This document shows, in pieces, positions 45,876 through 53,956 of a stretch of DNA of 64,000 nucleotides. The stretch spans positions 44,680 to 108,679 of the forward strand of contig CANKMW010000018.1 of NCBI GenBank assembly GCA_947483555.1. Reading direction: 5' to 3'. The notes under the pieces are model-generated. The model ran no database searches and was not told where the DNA came from. It was given only the letters and a program-made list of their open reading frames with translations. How positions within the stretch are numbered: the first letter of the stretch is position 1; the number at the start of each line of letters is the position of its first letter. The DNA is from Myxococcales bacterium (lineage in GTDB: Bacteria > Myxococcota_A > Polyangia > Haliangiales > Haliangiaceae). A program made the translations under genes and the position numbers.

Positions 45876-47567
45876 CTACCCGGCCCGCTCGATCTCGAGG
45901 CGCAGGATGCGGCGCGCGATCGCCAGCGCGCAGCCGTACGTCGACTCCATGCCGAAGAACGACATGCTCTTCGAGAGCAGACTCTGGCGCCGCGAGTACG
46001 GCGTATCCGAGGCGTAGTGGATGAGCCCGAAGTCGAACCCGACGCCGTCGGTGAGGTTGACGATCTCGCCCTTGGGATGGCGCTGCGGCGCCGCGGTCTC
46101 GTGGATCGCCGACAGGTACGGCCCGGCCTCCATCTCCATCACGGTGTAACCCTCGCGGTAGAAGACGTCCATGTAGCTGCGGTTCTGCAAGAACGCCGAG
46201 CGCACGGTGAGCGCCTTCTGGTTGTCGAGCACCGTGCCGTGGCGCATGAACGGTTGAACGTCGGCGGCGTGGAGGGAGTTGCGCAGCAGGTAGGTGTTGC
46301 CGGAGTGCTCGTCATGCACGACCTTGGAGATCATCACGTCGCCGACCCGGGCGTTGAGGGTCGCCGCCTTGCCCATGATGTACATGCCGCGGATCTCGTC
46401 GAGGCCGGTGGTGACCGCCGCCAGGTGGTGGTAGGCGGCCATCCCGAGCGGGTAGTCGATGTTGACGATGACCGCCTTGGAGCGCGCCAGCTGCTCCATG
46501 CCCGGCATCCGCACCCGCGGATCCATGTGGCGCGGGTCGAGGCGCGCCAGCTCGAAGACCTGCGCGGCGACGTCGATGCGCGCCGGGCTCTCGATGGTCG
46601 TGATGCCGACCTGGGCGTCGTGGGCCTGCACCGCCGCGACGCGCTCGCCGCCGGGCGCCGCCGCCAGGTAGGCGCGCAGCCCGTAATAGAGCAGGTTCGA
46701 CGTCACGCTGTCGTCGCCCGAGGCCAGCGCGGCATCGAGGCGCGCGCCCAGGCCTTCGGTGTTCTCGCGCCGCAGGTACTCGGCCAGCTGGTCCTGATGG
46801 GCGAACGCGTAGCCACCGAGCAGGTTGGCCAGGGCGTGGGTGTTGGAGGACACGAAGTAGACCGGCCGCCGCATCAGCTCGGGCCGCGCCGCCTCGATCG
46901 CCCGCCACCACGACTGCGCCGAGCGCTGGTACTCGCGGAACGTGCCATCGGTCAGCCGCAACGTCAGATCGAGCTCGTGGGCGGCGATCGCCGCCAGGCC
47001 GTCGCCCCAGCGGCCGCCCAGCGCCGCGCGCAGGAGTCGCACGCCGTCGGCATCGGTGCCCAGCGCCTCGGCGACCGACGGGTCGTCGAGGTCGGCGAGC
47101 GCGGCGGCGGGGTGACCGCTCGCCGCCAGTCGACCGTGCAGCTTGTTCCACTCGATCTGGTAGGCGGCGACGATCGGCACCAGGTCGTCGATGTCCGACG
47201 CCGAGGCCACGAACACGGCCAGGGTGGCGCTGCCGTCCCAGCGCAGCGGGCGCCGGCGGCCGCGGCTGCGCACGGTCTGCCACGTCGACACCGGGAAGCC
47301 GGCGCGGGCCAGCTGCTCGATCGACTGGCCCAGCACCATGCGCCGGATCTGGTGGATGCACTCGGGCAGCCGGCCGGCGCTGTACGCGAAGGCCGCCAGG
47401 TCGGGGTCGGGCGACAGCGCGCCGGTGTGCAGGCTCGACGCCGAATACAGGTGGGCTTCCTCGAAGGCGCGAACCCGAACGTCACCACTGGAGCGCAGCA
47501 GGCTGTAATAGGTCCGGATGTAGAGGTCGATCTCGTTGGAGGTCGTCCGCGGCGGCTGGCGATCCAC
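45876..47567 (-). CDS. Large conserved-looking protein of unknown function
   Basis: 563 residues, soluble, no signal peptide. I do not recognise it with certainty. The C-terminal half (~330-520) has the alternating pattern of an alpha/beta enzyme with clear conserved-looking blocks: SKAVIVNIDYPLGMAAYHHL, RGMYIMGKAATLNARVGDVM, VVHDEHSGNTYLLRNSL and MEMEAGPYLSAIHE. The block around VMEMEAGPY and the GKAATLN loop resemble nucleoside-phosphorylase folds (Met-Glu-Met-Glu). The N-terminal half is mostly helical. The GTG start at 47567 follows TATAGG by 6 bases; longer starts run into infA antisense. Composition is less skewed than neighbours, suggesting strong constraint. Confidence 0.7.
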   Translation of the reverse strand: MDRQPPRTTSNEIDLYIRTYYSLLRSSGDVRVRAFEEAHLYSASSLHTGALSPDPDLAAFAYSAGRLPECIHQIRRMVLGQSIEQLARAGFPVSTWQTVRSRGRRRPLRWDGSATLAVFVASASDIDDLVPIVAAYQIEWNKLHGRLAASGHPAAALADLDDPSVAEALGTDADGVRLLRAALGGRWGDGLAAIAAHELDLTLRLTDGTFREYQRSAQSWWRAIEAARPELMRRPVYFVSSNTHALANLLGGYAFAHQDQLAEYLRRENTEGLGARLDAALASGDDSVTSNLLYYGLRAYLAAAPGGERVAAVQAHDAQVGITTIESPARIDVAAQVFELARLDPRHMDPRVRMPGMEQLARSKAVIVNIDYPLGMAAYHHLAAVTTGLDEIRGMYIMGKAATLNARVGDVMISKVVHDEHSGNTYLLRNSLHAADVQPFMRHGTVLDNQKALTVRSAFLQNRSYMDVFYREGYTVMEMEAGPYLSAIHETAAPQRHPKGEIVNLTDGVGFDFGLIHYASDTPYSRRQSLLSKSMSFFGMESTYGCALAIARRILRLEIERAG

Positions 47568-47660
47568 GATCCACCTATACCGCCACGCCGCCGGCAACTG
47601 GCCGACGAAACACGTGATCCCGCCGCTGTTTTTCGGACCGAACGGTGGTAGACCTTGCCG

Positions 47661-47683
47661 CCCCGCGGGCTGTGACCGCGGGG
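47661..47683 (+). promoter_or_regulatory. GC hairpin in the infA leader
   Basis: CCCCGCGG-GCTGTGA-CCGCGGGG is a perfect 8-bp stem with a 7-base loop, 17 bases before the infA start. It is followed by TAGCTT and GGAG. It could terminate upstream transcription or regulate infA. Confidence 0.45.
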
Positions 47684-47700
47684 ATAGCTTCGGAGAACGA

Positions 47701-47919
47701 GTGAGCAAGGAAGAACTGGTCCATCTCGAAGGAGAGGTCGTCCTCATCGCCAAGGGCGGCAACTTCCGCGTGAAGTTGGAGAACGGCCACGAGGTGCTGG
47801 CCAAGCTTGCCGGCAAGGTCCGCCGTCACCGCATCCGCGTCGTGCTCGGCGATCGCGTGACGGTCGCCGTCTCGCCGTACGACCCGACCCGCGGGTTCAT
47901 CGTCTATCGGCAGCGCTAG
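47701..47919 (+). CDS. infA: Translation initiation factor IF-1
   Basis: 72 residues, the normal size: SKEELVHLEGEVVLIAKGG, NFRVKLENGHEVLAKLAGKV and RRHRIRVVLGDRVTVAVSPY, then DPTRGFIVYRQR. It is the OB-fold factor that occupies the ribosomal A site during initiation. GTG start with GGAGA 6 bases upstream. It stands apart from the ribosomal protein operon where it often lies. The stop codon is inside the first unit of a 22-base tandem repeat. Given the many leaderless-type starts in this genome, IF-1 function is of interest here. Confidence 0.95.
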   Translation: MSKEELVHLEGEVVLIAKGGNFRVKLENGHEVLAKLAGKVRRHRIRVVLGDRVTVAVSPYDPTRGFIVYRQR

Positions 47920-47998
47920 CCGCTCGCGGCGGCAGCGCTAGCCGCTCGCGGCGGCAGCGCTAGCCGCTCGCGGCGGCAGCGTTAGCCGCTCGCGGCAG
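47911..47998. repeat. 22-base tandem repeat, four copies, starting in the infA stop region
   Basis: Four 22-base units beginning CAGCGCTAGCCGCTCG lie head to tail (three identical, the last with two changes). The first contains the last two infA codons and its TAG stop. Each unit carries GCCG-CTCG-CGGC, a small hairpin, and the AGCGCT palindrome. Confidence 0.93.
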
Positions 47999-48042
47999 CG
48001 GCGGTCTTCGACCGGGGCAACCCGGCACTGACGGCCGGGTGC

Positions 48043-48048
48043 TACCCT
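48043..48048 (+). promoter_or_regulatory. Putative -10 box of Hsp70 operon
   Basis: TACCCT ends 8 bases before the ATG at 48057; no Shine-Dalgarno. Confidence 0.4.
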
Positions 48049-48056
48049 TGCCAGCG

Positions 48057-50510
48057 ATGGCCGATCGCCCTCTCTACGCCGGGTTCGACCTCGGCACCAG
48101 CAACAGCGCCGCCGCCACCTTCGACGGCGAACGCACCCAGGTGATCCGTAACGCCCAGGGCGGTGCGGTCACGCCCAGCGTCGTGCGGCTCGACAAGCAG
48201 GGCCGGGTCACGGTGGGTCAGCGGGCGCGACGGCTGCTCGATCAGGACCCCGAGAACACCGCCACCGAGTTCAAACGACTGATGGGCACCGGCAAGGACC
48301 TGCCGTTTCCCGCCGCCGGTGTGACCCGCAAGCCCGAGGAGCTGTCGGCGGAGATCCTCAAGGCGCTGCGCAGCGACGTCGCGGATCAATCTGGCGTGAC
48401 CGTCCAGCGCGCCGTGATCTCGGTGCCGGCGTTGTTCGAGTTGCCGCAGAGCGCGGCGACCAGCGAGGCGGCCCGGCTGGCCGGCTTCGAGCGCGTCGAG
48501 CTGTTGCAGGAGCCGATCGCCAGCGCGCTGGCCGCCGGCTGGCGCGCCGACGACGACGGCGGTGGCACGTGGCTGGTCTACGACCTCGGCGGCGGCACGT
48601 TCGACGCCTCGTTGCTCGAGACCCGCGACGGCCTGTTGCGCGTCGTCGCCCACGACGGCGACAACTTCCTCGGCGGCCGCGACCTCGACTGGGCGATCAC
48701 CGAGCGCCTGGCGGCGCGGCTGGCCGACGCCGGCGGGGTCCGACTCGAGCGCCGCGACCCGGCGCACGCCGCCGCCTTGCGGGTGCTCCGCGCCGCCGCC
48801 GAGGACGCCAAGATCGAGCTGTCGCGCACCGCCCAGGCCCAGGTCACGCTGGCCCAGCCGCTGGTGGTCGGCGGCGTCGAGCTCGAGGTCGACCTCACGC
48901 TGTCCCGGGCCGAGATCGAGGCGCTGACCGCGCCGCTCATCGATCGCTCGCTCGAGGTCTGCCTGCGCCTGCTCGCCGCCGGCGGCCTGGCGCCGGGTCG
49001 GCTGACCAAGATCGTGCTGGTCGGCGGCCCGACGCTGATGCCGGCGCTGCGGGCGCGGGTGGCGGCGCGGCTGGAGGCCCCGATCGCCGAGGGCCTCGAT
49101 CCCATGACGCTGGTGGCGCAGGGCGCGGCGCTCTACGCCGCCACCGCCGGCCTCGACGGCCGCGCGGCGCCCGCGGCGCGGGGTAGCGGCAAGAAGGTGT
49201 GGCTGCAATACCCGCCGGTGTCGGCCGATCTCACGCCGCACGTGGTCGGCCGCTTCGTCGGCGCGGATCCCCCGGCGCGGGTCACGCTGGCGCGCGCCGA
49301 CGGCGGCTGGAGTGGTCCGCCGGCCGCGATCGGACCCGACGGCGGCTTCGTGACCATGGTCAGCCTGGTGCCGCGCGCCGCCTCGACGTTCCAGATCGGC
49401 GCCGTCGACGCCGCCGGCGCGACCCTCGACGTCGAGCCGCCCAGCTTCACGATCGTCCAGGGCCTCACCATCGCCGATCCGCCGCTGTCGCGGACCATCG
49501 GCGTCGCGCTGGCCAACGACCACGTGCAGGTCTACTTCGAGCGTGGCGCGCCGCTGCCGTCGCGGCGGACCTTCGTGCACACCACGGTCGAGACGGTCGC
49601 CGCCGGCACCGCCGACAGCGTGCTGCGCATCCCGATCGTCCAGGGCGAGCTCGAGCACGCCCACCTGTGCCGGCTGGTCGGCACCCTCGAGCTGCGCGGC
49701 GACAGCGTCGACCGCACGGTGCCGCTCGGCTCCAAGGTCGAGCTGACCATCGAGCTCGATCGCGCCGGCTGCCTGACCGCGCGCGCCTTCCTGCCGGCGA
49801 TCGATCAGGTCTTCGAGCAGGTGGCGCACCTGCTGGTGCCCGACGCCGCGCCGGCCGCGCTCGACGCCGCGCTCGCCGATCAGCGCCGCCACCTGTCGCA
49901 GATGCGCACCGAGGCGTTCCGCCATGGCCTCACGCAGGTGATCGAGAAGCTGGGCACGCTCGAGTCGCAGCTCGCCCAGGCCGAGCGCGACATCGACGCC
50001 GCCCACGGCGGTGACGCCGACGCCGCCCAGAAAGCCCGCCGCACGCTGCTCGAGATCGACGTCGCGCTGGCCGACGCCGATCTGGCCCGCAAGTGGCCCG
50101 AGCTCACCGACGAGGCACGCTGGGCCGGGGTCGCCGCGGTGTCGACGGTCGGCGCGTTCGGGACCGACGCCGAGCGCAAGCTGCTCGACGAGGTGATGGC
50201 GGCGCTCGACCGCGCCATGACGGCGCGCGATCCGGCCGAGCTCGGCCGCCAGCTGCGCCTGCTGCGCCGGCTCACCAACGCGGCCTACTTCCGCGACCCG
50301 GGAGCCTGGGAGCGGCAGTTCGAGATGGTCGCCTCCGACCTCGGCAGCGCCACCGATCTGCCGCGCGCCAAGCAGCTCGTCGACGACGGCAACGCCGCCA
50401 TCGCGGCCGGCGACACGCCGCGCCTGCGCCGCATCGTCAACGCCTTGTGGGAGCTGATGCCGGTCGACGCCCAGGAGCGGCGCAAGTCGTTCGACTCGGG
50501 GGTCCGATGA
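48057..50510 (+). CDS. Hsp70-family chaperone (non-DnaK type)
   Basis: 817 residues. The ATPase domain (~1-365) is complete: GFDLGTSNSAAATFDG, AVTPSVVRL, RAVISVPALFELPQ, LLQEPIASALAAG, VYDLGGGTFDASLLE, DNFLGGRDLDW and KIVLVGGPTLMPALRA. The substrate-binding part (~370-620) is beta-rich but lacks the clear DnaK linker VLLLDVTPLSLG, and a ~190-residue helical C-terminus follows. So it belongs to the divergent Hsp70 group common in myxobacteria and planctomycetes rather than being DnaK. It overlaps a J-like gene (ATGA), which overlaps a membrane protein gene: probably a dedicated three-part system. ATG 48057 behind TACCCT. Confidence 0.9.
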   Translation: MADRPLYAGFDLGTSNSAAATFDGERTQVIRNAQGGAVTPSVVRLDKQGRVTVGQRARRLLDQDPENTATEFKRLMGTGKDLPFPAAGVTRKPEELSAEILKALRSDVADQSGVTVQRAVISVPALFELPQSAATSEAARLAGFERVELLQEPIASALAAGWRADDDGGGTWLVYDLGGGTFDASLLETRDGLLRVVAHDGDNFLGGRDLDWAITERLAARLADAGGVRLERRDPAHAAALRVLRAAAEDAKIELSRTAQAQVTLAQPLVVGGVELEVDLTLSRAEIEALTAPLIDRSLEVCLRLLAAGGLAPGRLTKIVLVGGPTLMPALRARVAARLEAPIAEGLDPMTLVAQGAALYAATAGLDGRAAPAARGSGKKVWLQYPPVSADLTPHVVGRFVGADPPARVTLARADGGWSGPPAAIGPDGGFVTMVSLVPRAASTFQIGAVDAAGATLDVEPPSFTIVQGLTIADPPLSRTIGVALANDHVQVYFERGAPLPSRRTFVHTTVETVAAGTADSVLRIPIVQGELEHAHLCRLVGTLELRGDSVDRTVPLGSKVELTIELDRAGCLTARAFLPAIDQVFEQVAHLLVPDAAPAALDAALADQRRHLSQMRTEAFRHGLTQVIEKLGTLESQLAQAERDIDAAHGGDADAAQKARRTLLEIDVALADADLARKWPELTDEARWAGVAAVSTVGAFGTDAERKLLDEVMAALDRAMTARDPAELGRQLRLLRRLTNAAYFRDPGAWERQFEMVASDLGSATDLPRAKQLVDDGNAAIAAGDTPRLRRIVNALWELMPVDAQERRKSFDSGVR

Positions 50511-50944
50511 GCGACCCCCACGACGCCGCCGAGCGGGTGGCCGACAACCCGTTCTTCGTGCTCGGGCTGCCGCCCGACGCCGCGGCGCGCGACGTCGAGC
50601 GCGAGGCGCAGAAGTTGATCGGGATGCTGGAGCTCGGCCTCGCCGAGGCGATGACGTACGCCACGCCGCTCGGCCCTCGACCGCGCACGACCGAGCGGGT
50701 CCGCGCCGCCGCAGCGGTGCTGCGCGATCCGCGGCGGCGGCTGGTCGCCGAGCTGTGGGCGGCCCGCGGGCCGGCGGCCGTGACCGGCGGGCCGGCGGCC
50801 GTGACCGGCGGGTCCGACGCCGGCGCCGCCGCCTCGCCCTCGCCGGCCGGCTGGGTGGGCGCGCTGGCGATCGGCGGCTGGGGCCCACGGCGTCACCCGC
50901 GACTCCAGCCCCGGCCCGACGACGACCGCGAGGGGCACACCTGA
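50507..50944 (+). CDS. J-like small protein lacking HPD, partner of the Hsp70
   Basis: 145 residues. The N-terminal ~75 residues follow the helical pattern of a J-domain start (NPFFVLGLPPDAAARDVERE, then QKLIGMLELG) and end with AAAVLRDPRRRLVAELWA, the helix that closes many J-like domains, but the HPD tripeptide is missing, so normal Hsp70 ATPase stimulation is doubtful. The C-terminal half is low-complexity and carries a duplicated 7-residue GPAAVTG unit from a 21-base tandem duplication. It overlaps Hsp70 by ATGA and the next gene by TGATG. Role as Hsp70 co-factor is inferred from position. Confidence 0.62.
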   Translation: MSDPHDAAERVADNPFFVLGLPPDAAARDVEREAQKLIGMLELGLAEAMTYATPLGPRPRTTERVRAAAAVLRDPRRRLVAELWAARGPAAVTGGPAAVTGGSDAGAAASPSPAGWVGALAIGGWGPRRHPRLQPRPDDDREGHT

Positions 50945-52551
50945 TGGCCCGGCTCGTCGGCCAGGTCTGGTTGCTGATCGCGTTCGGTCGTCGCCACGCG
51001 TGGCGTGCCCGCCGCGATCACCGGACCGGCGCCTTCCTGGCCTACACCGCCGTGGCCGCGGTCGGCGACGTCGTCGCCCTGGTCTGGTCGCTGTCGCTGC
51101 TGTGGTTCCTGATCGGCCTCGGCGAGTGGCTGCCGGCGATGATCGCGACCGGGTTGCTCGCCGCCCTGATGATGCGCCGCGTGGTGATCGAGCACGTCAC
51201 GATCCCGCTCGGCCTGTTCCGCGTCACCCACACGCTCGCCGAGCTCGATCGCGCCCTCGGCCGCGAGCCGCTCGGCGCCGCGCGCCTGGCCGCCGCGCGG
51301 GCGCTGGCCAAGGCCGGCCTCCCGGCCACCGCCCTGCCGTGGTGGCAGAGCGTGCAAGCGGCGCGGCTCGGCGCCTTCGACGTCGCCGCCCACGCCGTGC
51401 TCGCCGACGGCAAGGATGATCGGCCCGGCGCCCGCGCCCTGTTCGAGAGCCTGGCGCTGTTGCGCGAGCCGGCGCCCCAGGCCCGCGAGCTGGCCGCCGA
51501 GTGGCTGGCGCTCGACGACGCGGATGCCGGGCGCTGGCAAGCGATCGTCGACCGGGGCGCGGCGGTCGCGCGCCCCGGTCGCGGCGCGCACCGCCGCCGC
51601 GCCGCCATCGAGGCGGACCACACGACGAACGCGAACGGTCCCGCCGCGGCCAGCCCGCGCGGTGCGGCTGCGACGGCCGGCGAGATGTTGTGGCCGGCGA
51701 CCGGGCTGACCTTCTTCCTCGAGGGCGTCGCCGGGCGGCTGCTCGGCCGCCCCGACGCGCCGTCGCAGCTCGGCATGTGGCTGCGCTGGCTCGAGGCGCC
51801 GCGGCGACGCGCGACCTGGTGGCTCCTGCAACGGGCCCTCGCCGCTGGCACCGTGACTCCGCCGGCGCCTCGCCCGCGCCCGGCGCCGATGGCCGCCGAC
51901 GGCGGCGGACCGTTGCCACACGCGATCGCCGTGCACACCGCGGCGCTGGCCACCCCGACCGCAGCCTCGCTGACGATGGCGACCACGGCGTGGGACGCGG
52001 CGCTGACCGACGCCGGGTGGCGGACCGCGATCGCCCTGCGCGCCATCACGCTCGGCGCCCGCGCCGACGCCGCCAGCCACGCCGTCGACGAGCTGCGGGC
52101 GCAGGTCATCAGCGACGTCGCGCACGCGATGCTCGCGGCTGGCTTGCCGCTGCCGCCCGACGCCCGCGAGACCGGCATCCTGGCCGCCGCCGCCGCCCGC
52201 GCCCGTGCCGAGCTCCTGGCCCGGCTCGAGCTGACCCTCGAGCGCATCGGCGGCCGGGTCCACGAACGGACCCCGCTGGCACCGATCGACGAGTGGCGGT
52301 CGTTCCTCGCCGTGCGCGCCGCCTACACCGAGGCCGCGCGGCAAGGCGGCGTCGAGCTCGAGCGGCTCGCCTTTCCGCATGCCCACACCGAGCTCACGGC
52401 CTGGACGGTGTGGATGTGGAACGATCGCGGCGAGCACGCGATCTCGCACGGCATGACGTCGTGGCTCTACGAGCGCGCGCTCGCCGTCGGCGACGCCCAG
52501 GCCATCGAGCTCCACGGCAAGAACGCCCAGCTCGAGCCGTCGGCCGAGTAG
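50944..52551 (+). CDS. Membrane protein of Hsp70 operon, unknown function
   Basis: 535 residues. Two hydrophobic helices near residues 30-80 (AFLAYTAVAAVGDVVALVWS; WFLIGLGEWLPAMIATGLLA) anchor a large, Ala-rich, helical cytoplasmic part that looks like degenerate TPR/solenoid repeats (LAAARALAKAGLPATALPWW; ALFESLALLREPAPQARELA). There is no catalytic motif. The C-terminal ~100 residues (WMWNDRGEHAISHGMTSWLY) are better conserved-looking and could bind a substrate. Start ATG overlaps the preceding stop (TGATG). Probably recruits the Hsp70/J-like pair to the membrane; inference only. Confidence 0.6.
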   Translation: MARLVGQVWLLIAFGRRHAWRARRDHRTGAFLAYTAVAAVGDVVALVWSLSLLWFLIGLGEWLPAMIATGLLAALMMRRVVIEHVTIPLGLFRVTHTLAELDRALGREPLGAARLAAARALAKAGLPATALPWWQSVQAARLGAFDVAAHAVLADGKDDRPGARALFESLALLREPAPQARELAAEWLALDDADAGRWQAIVDRGAAVARPGRGAHRRRAAIEADHTTNANGPAAASPRGAAATAGEMLWPATGLTFFLEGVAGRLLGRPDAPSQLGMWLRWLEAPRRRATWWLLQRALAAGTVTPPAPRPRPAPMAADGGGPLPHAIAVHTAALATPTAASLTMATTAWDAALTDAGWRTAIALRAITLGARADAASHAVDELRAQVISDVAHAMLAAGLPLPPDARETGILAAAAARARAELLARLELTLERIGGRVHERTPLAPIDEWRSFLAVRAAYTEAARQGGVELERLAFPHAHTELTAWTVWMWNDRGEHAISHGMTSWLYERALAVGDAQAIELHGKNAQLEPSAE

Positions 52552-52580
52552 TGTCCCGCCCTGGCCACCATTCCTGCGCG

Positions 52581-53462
52581 ATGAACACCACGCTCGATCT
52601 CTCGCCGGCGCACGCGAGGCCGGTGCTCGACACGCTGGGGTCCGAGACGCTGGCGGCCGCGGTCGCCGCGCGCGCCCGCCGACCGCTGGCCGAGGTGCGG
52701 CGCGCGATCGCCGACATCGGCTCGGAGGCCGAGCTGGCGCTGGCGTTGTTGCGCTCGCTCGGCCCGCTGCCGAAGGCGGCCCGGCTGCTCGAGGTCGGGG
52801 CCGGCGCCGGCGTGGTCGCCAGCGTGCTCCACGCCGCCGGCGCCAGCCTGGTGGCGATCGAACCCTCGATCGGGGGCTTCGATCTGTTCGCCGCGGTCCG
52901 CGCCGAGCTGGGCGCACGCCTGACCGCCGCCGCCGCGCCGCTCGATCGGCGCGCGGCCGCGGAGCTGGCCCCGGGACGCGACGGTCCGTTCGACCTGATC
53001 TTCAGCGTCAACGTCCTCGAGCACGTGAAGCCGCTCGACGCCTCGCTCGACGCCCTGGCCGCGGTGCTGGCGCCCGGCGGTCGCATGCTCCACACCTGCC
53101 CCAACTACCGAGTACCCTACGAACCCCACTTCGCGCTGCCCCTGCTCCCGCTGGTGCCGGCGGCGACCTCGCGGTTGCGCCCCGACCTCGCCGACGATCC
53201 GTTGTGGCACAGCCTCAACTTCATCACCGCCGGCGACATCTCGCGCTTCGCCCGCCGCGCCGGTCTCGCCCTCACCTTCCGCCCTGGCATCCTGGCCGAC
53301 GCGGTCGAGCGCCTGGCCCGCGATCCGGCCTTCGCCCGCCGGCAAGGGTGGGCCGGCCGCATCGCTGCCGCGCTGGGCAAGGCCGGCGCGCTGGGCTGGC
53401 TCCGCGCCCTGCCGCCGTCGTGGCTGACACCGATGGTGTTCGAGTTGCACCGCACCTCATGA
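52581..53462 (+). CDS. Class I SAM-dependent methyltransferase
   Basis: 293 residues. Motif I LLEVGAGAGVVASVL, acidic loop LVAIEPS, motif IV FDLIFSVNVLEHV and post-motif LAPGGRMLHTCPNY are clear. The N-terminal ~60 residues are helical; the C-terminal ~90 contain LNFITAGDISRFARRAG, often seen in methyltransferases acting on lipids, quinones or sugars. Substrate unknown. The ATG at 52581 follows the chaperone operon by 29 bases; it overlaps the next gene by ATGA. Confidence 0.82.
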   Translation: MNTTLDLSPAHARPVLDTLGSETLAAAVAARARRPLAEVRRAIADIGSEAELALALLRSLGPLPKAARLLEVGAGAGVVASVLHAAGASLVAIEPSIGGFDLFAAVRAELGARLTAAAAPLDRRAAAELAPGRDGPFDLIFSVNVLEHVKPLDASLDALAAVLAPGGRMLHTCPNYRVPYEPHFALPLLPLVPAATSRLRPDLADDPLWHSLNFITAGDISRFARRAGLALTFRPGILADAVERLARDPAFARRQGWAGRIAAALGKAGALGWLRALPPSWLTPMVFELHRTS

Positions 53463-53911
53463 GCCGTCATCTCGTCCACGGAACAATCGACGCGGCCGGC
53501 GAATCGCGCTATCCCGGGCGCACCAAGGTGCCGCGAAGTACCGTCGATCTCAGCGCTGTGGAGTACTACGCGTCGCGCAAGCGGCTGCCGTTGACTCGCC
53601 TGCGCGGTTACGCCCGGGGCCGGCCGTTCAGCCACTGGTCGCCGGAGCTGTCCAGCGTGATCGTCACCGCCGCCACCCGGCTGGTTGGCGATGCCTGCGC
53701 GCAGCTGCTCGAGCTCGGCGAGTCGAGCCCCGAGGCCCGGCAGCGCGCGGCGCTGCGGCGGTGTGTCATGAGCTTCAACGTCATGAACCGCGAGCTCGAC
53801 TTCATCGACCGCGGATGTGCCGCCGACATCTGCGTCGCGATCGACTACATCGCCGACCACACCAAGCTGTTCGGCGAGACCGATCTGGCCGGCGCCTGGC
53901 GGACGTGGTGA
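53459..53911 (+). CDS. Hypothetical helical protein coupled to methyltransferase
   Basis: 150 residues. Basic N-terminus (TKVPRSTVDLSAVEYYASRK), then regular amphipathic helices (SSVIVTAATRLVGDACAQLL, ELDFIDRGCAADICVAIDYI). No signal or membrane segment. Family not recognised. Its ATGA overlap with the methyltransferase gene suggests a joint role. It converges with a GT-C gene across a perfect hairpin. Confidence 0.55.
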   Translation: MSRHLVHGTIDAAGESRYPGRTKVPRSTVDLSAVEYYASRKRLPLTRLRGYARGRPFSHWSPELSSVIVTAATRLVGDACAQLLELGESSPEARQRAALRRCVMSFNVMNRELDFIDRGCAADICVAIDYIADHTKLFGETDLAGAWRTW

Positions 53912-53931
53912 CCTCACGGTGGGACGACGGA

Positions 53932-53947
53932 TCGCCCTCGTGGGCGA
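53932..53947. terminator. Candidate bidirectional hairpin
   Basis: TCGCCC-TCGT-GGGCGA, a perfect 6-bp stem with a 4-base loop, in the gap between convergent genes ending at 53911 and 53957. No T tract. Confidence 0.4.
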
Positions 53948-53956
53948 GCCGAACCC

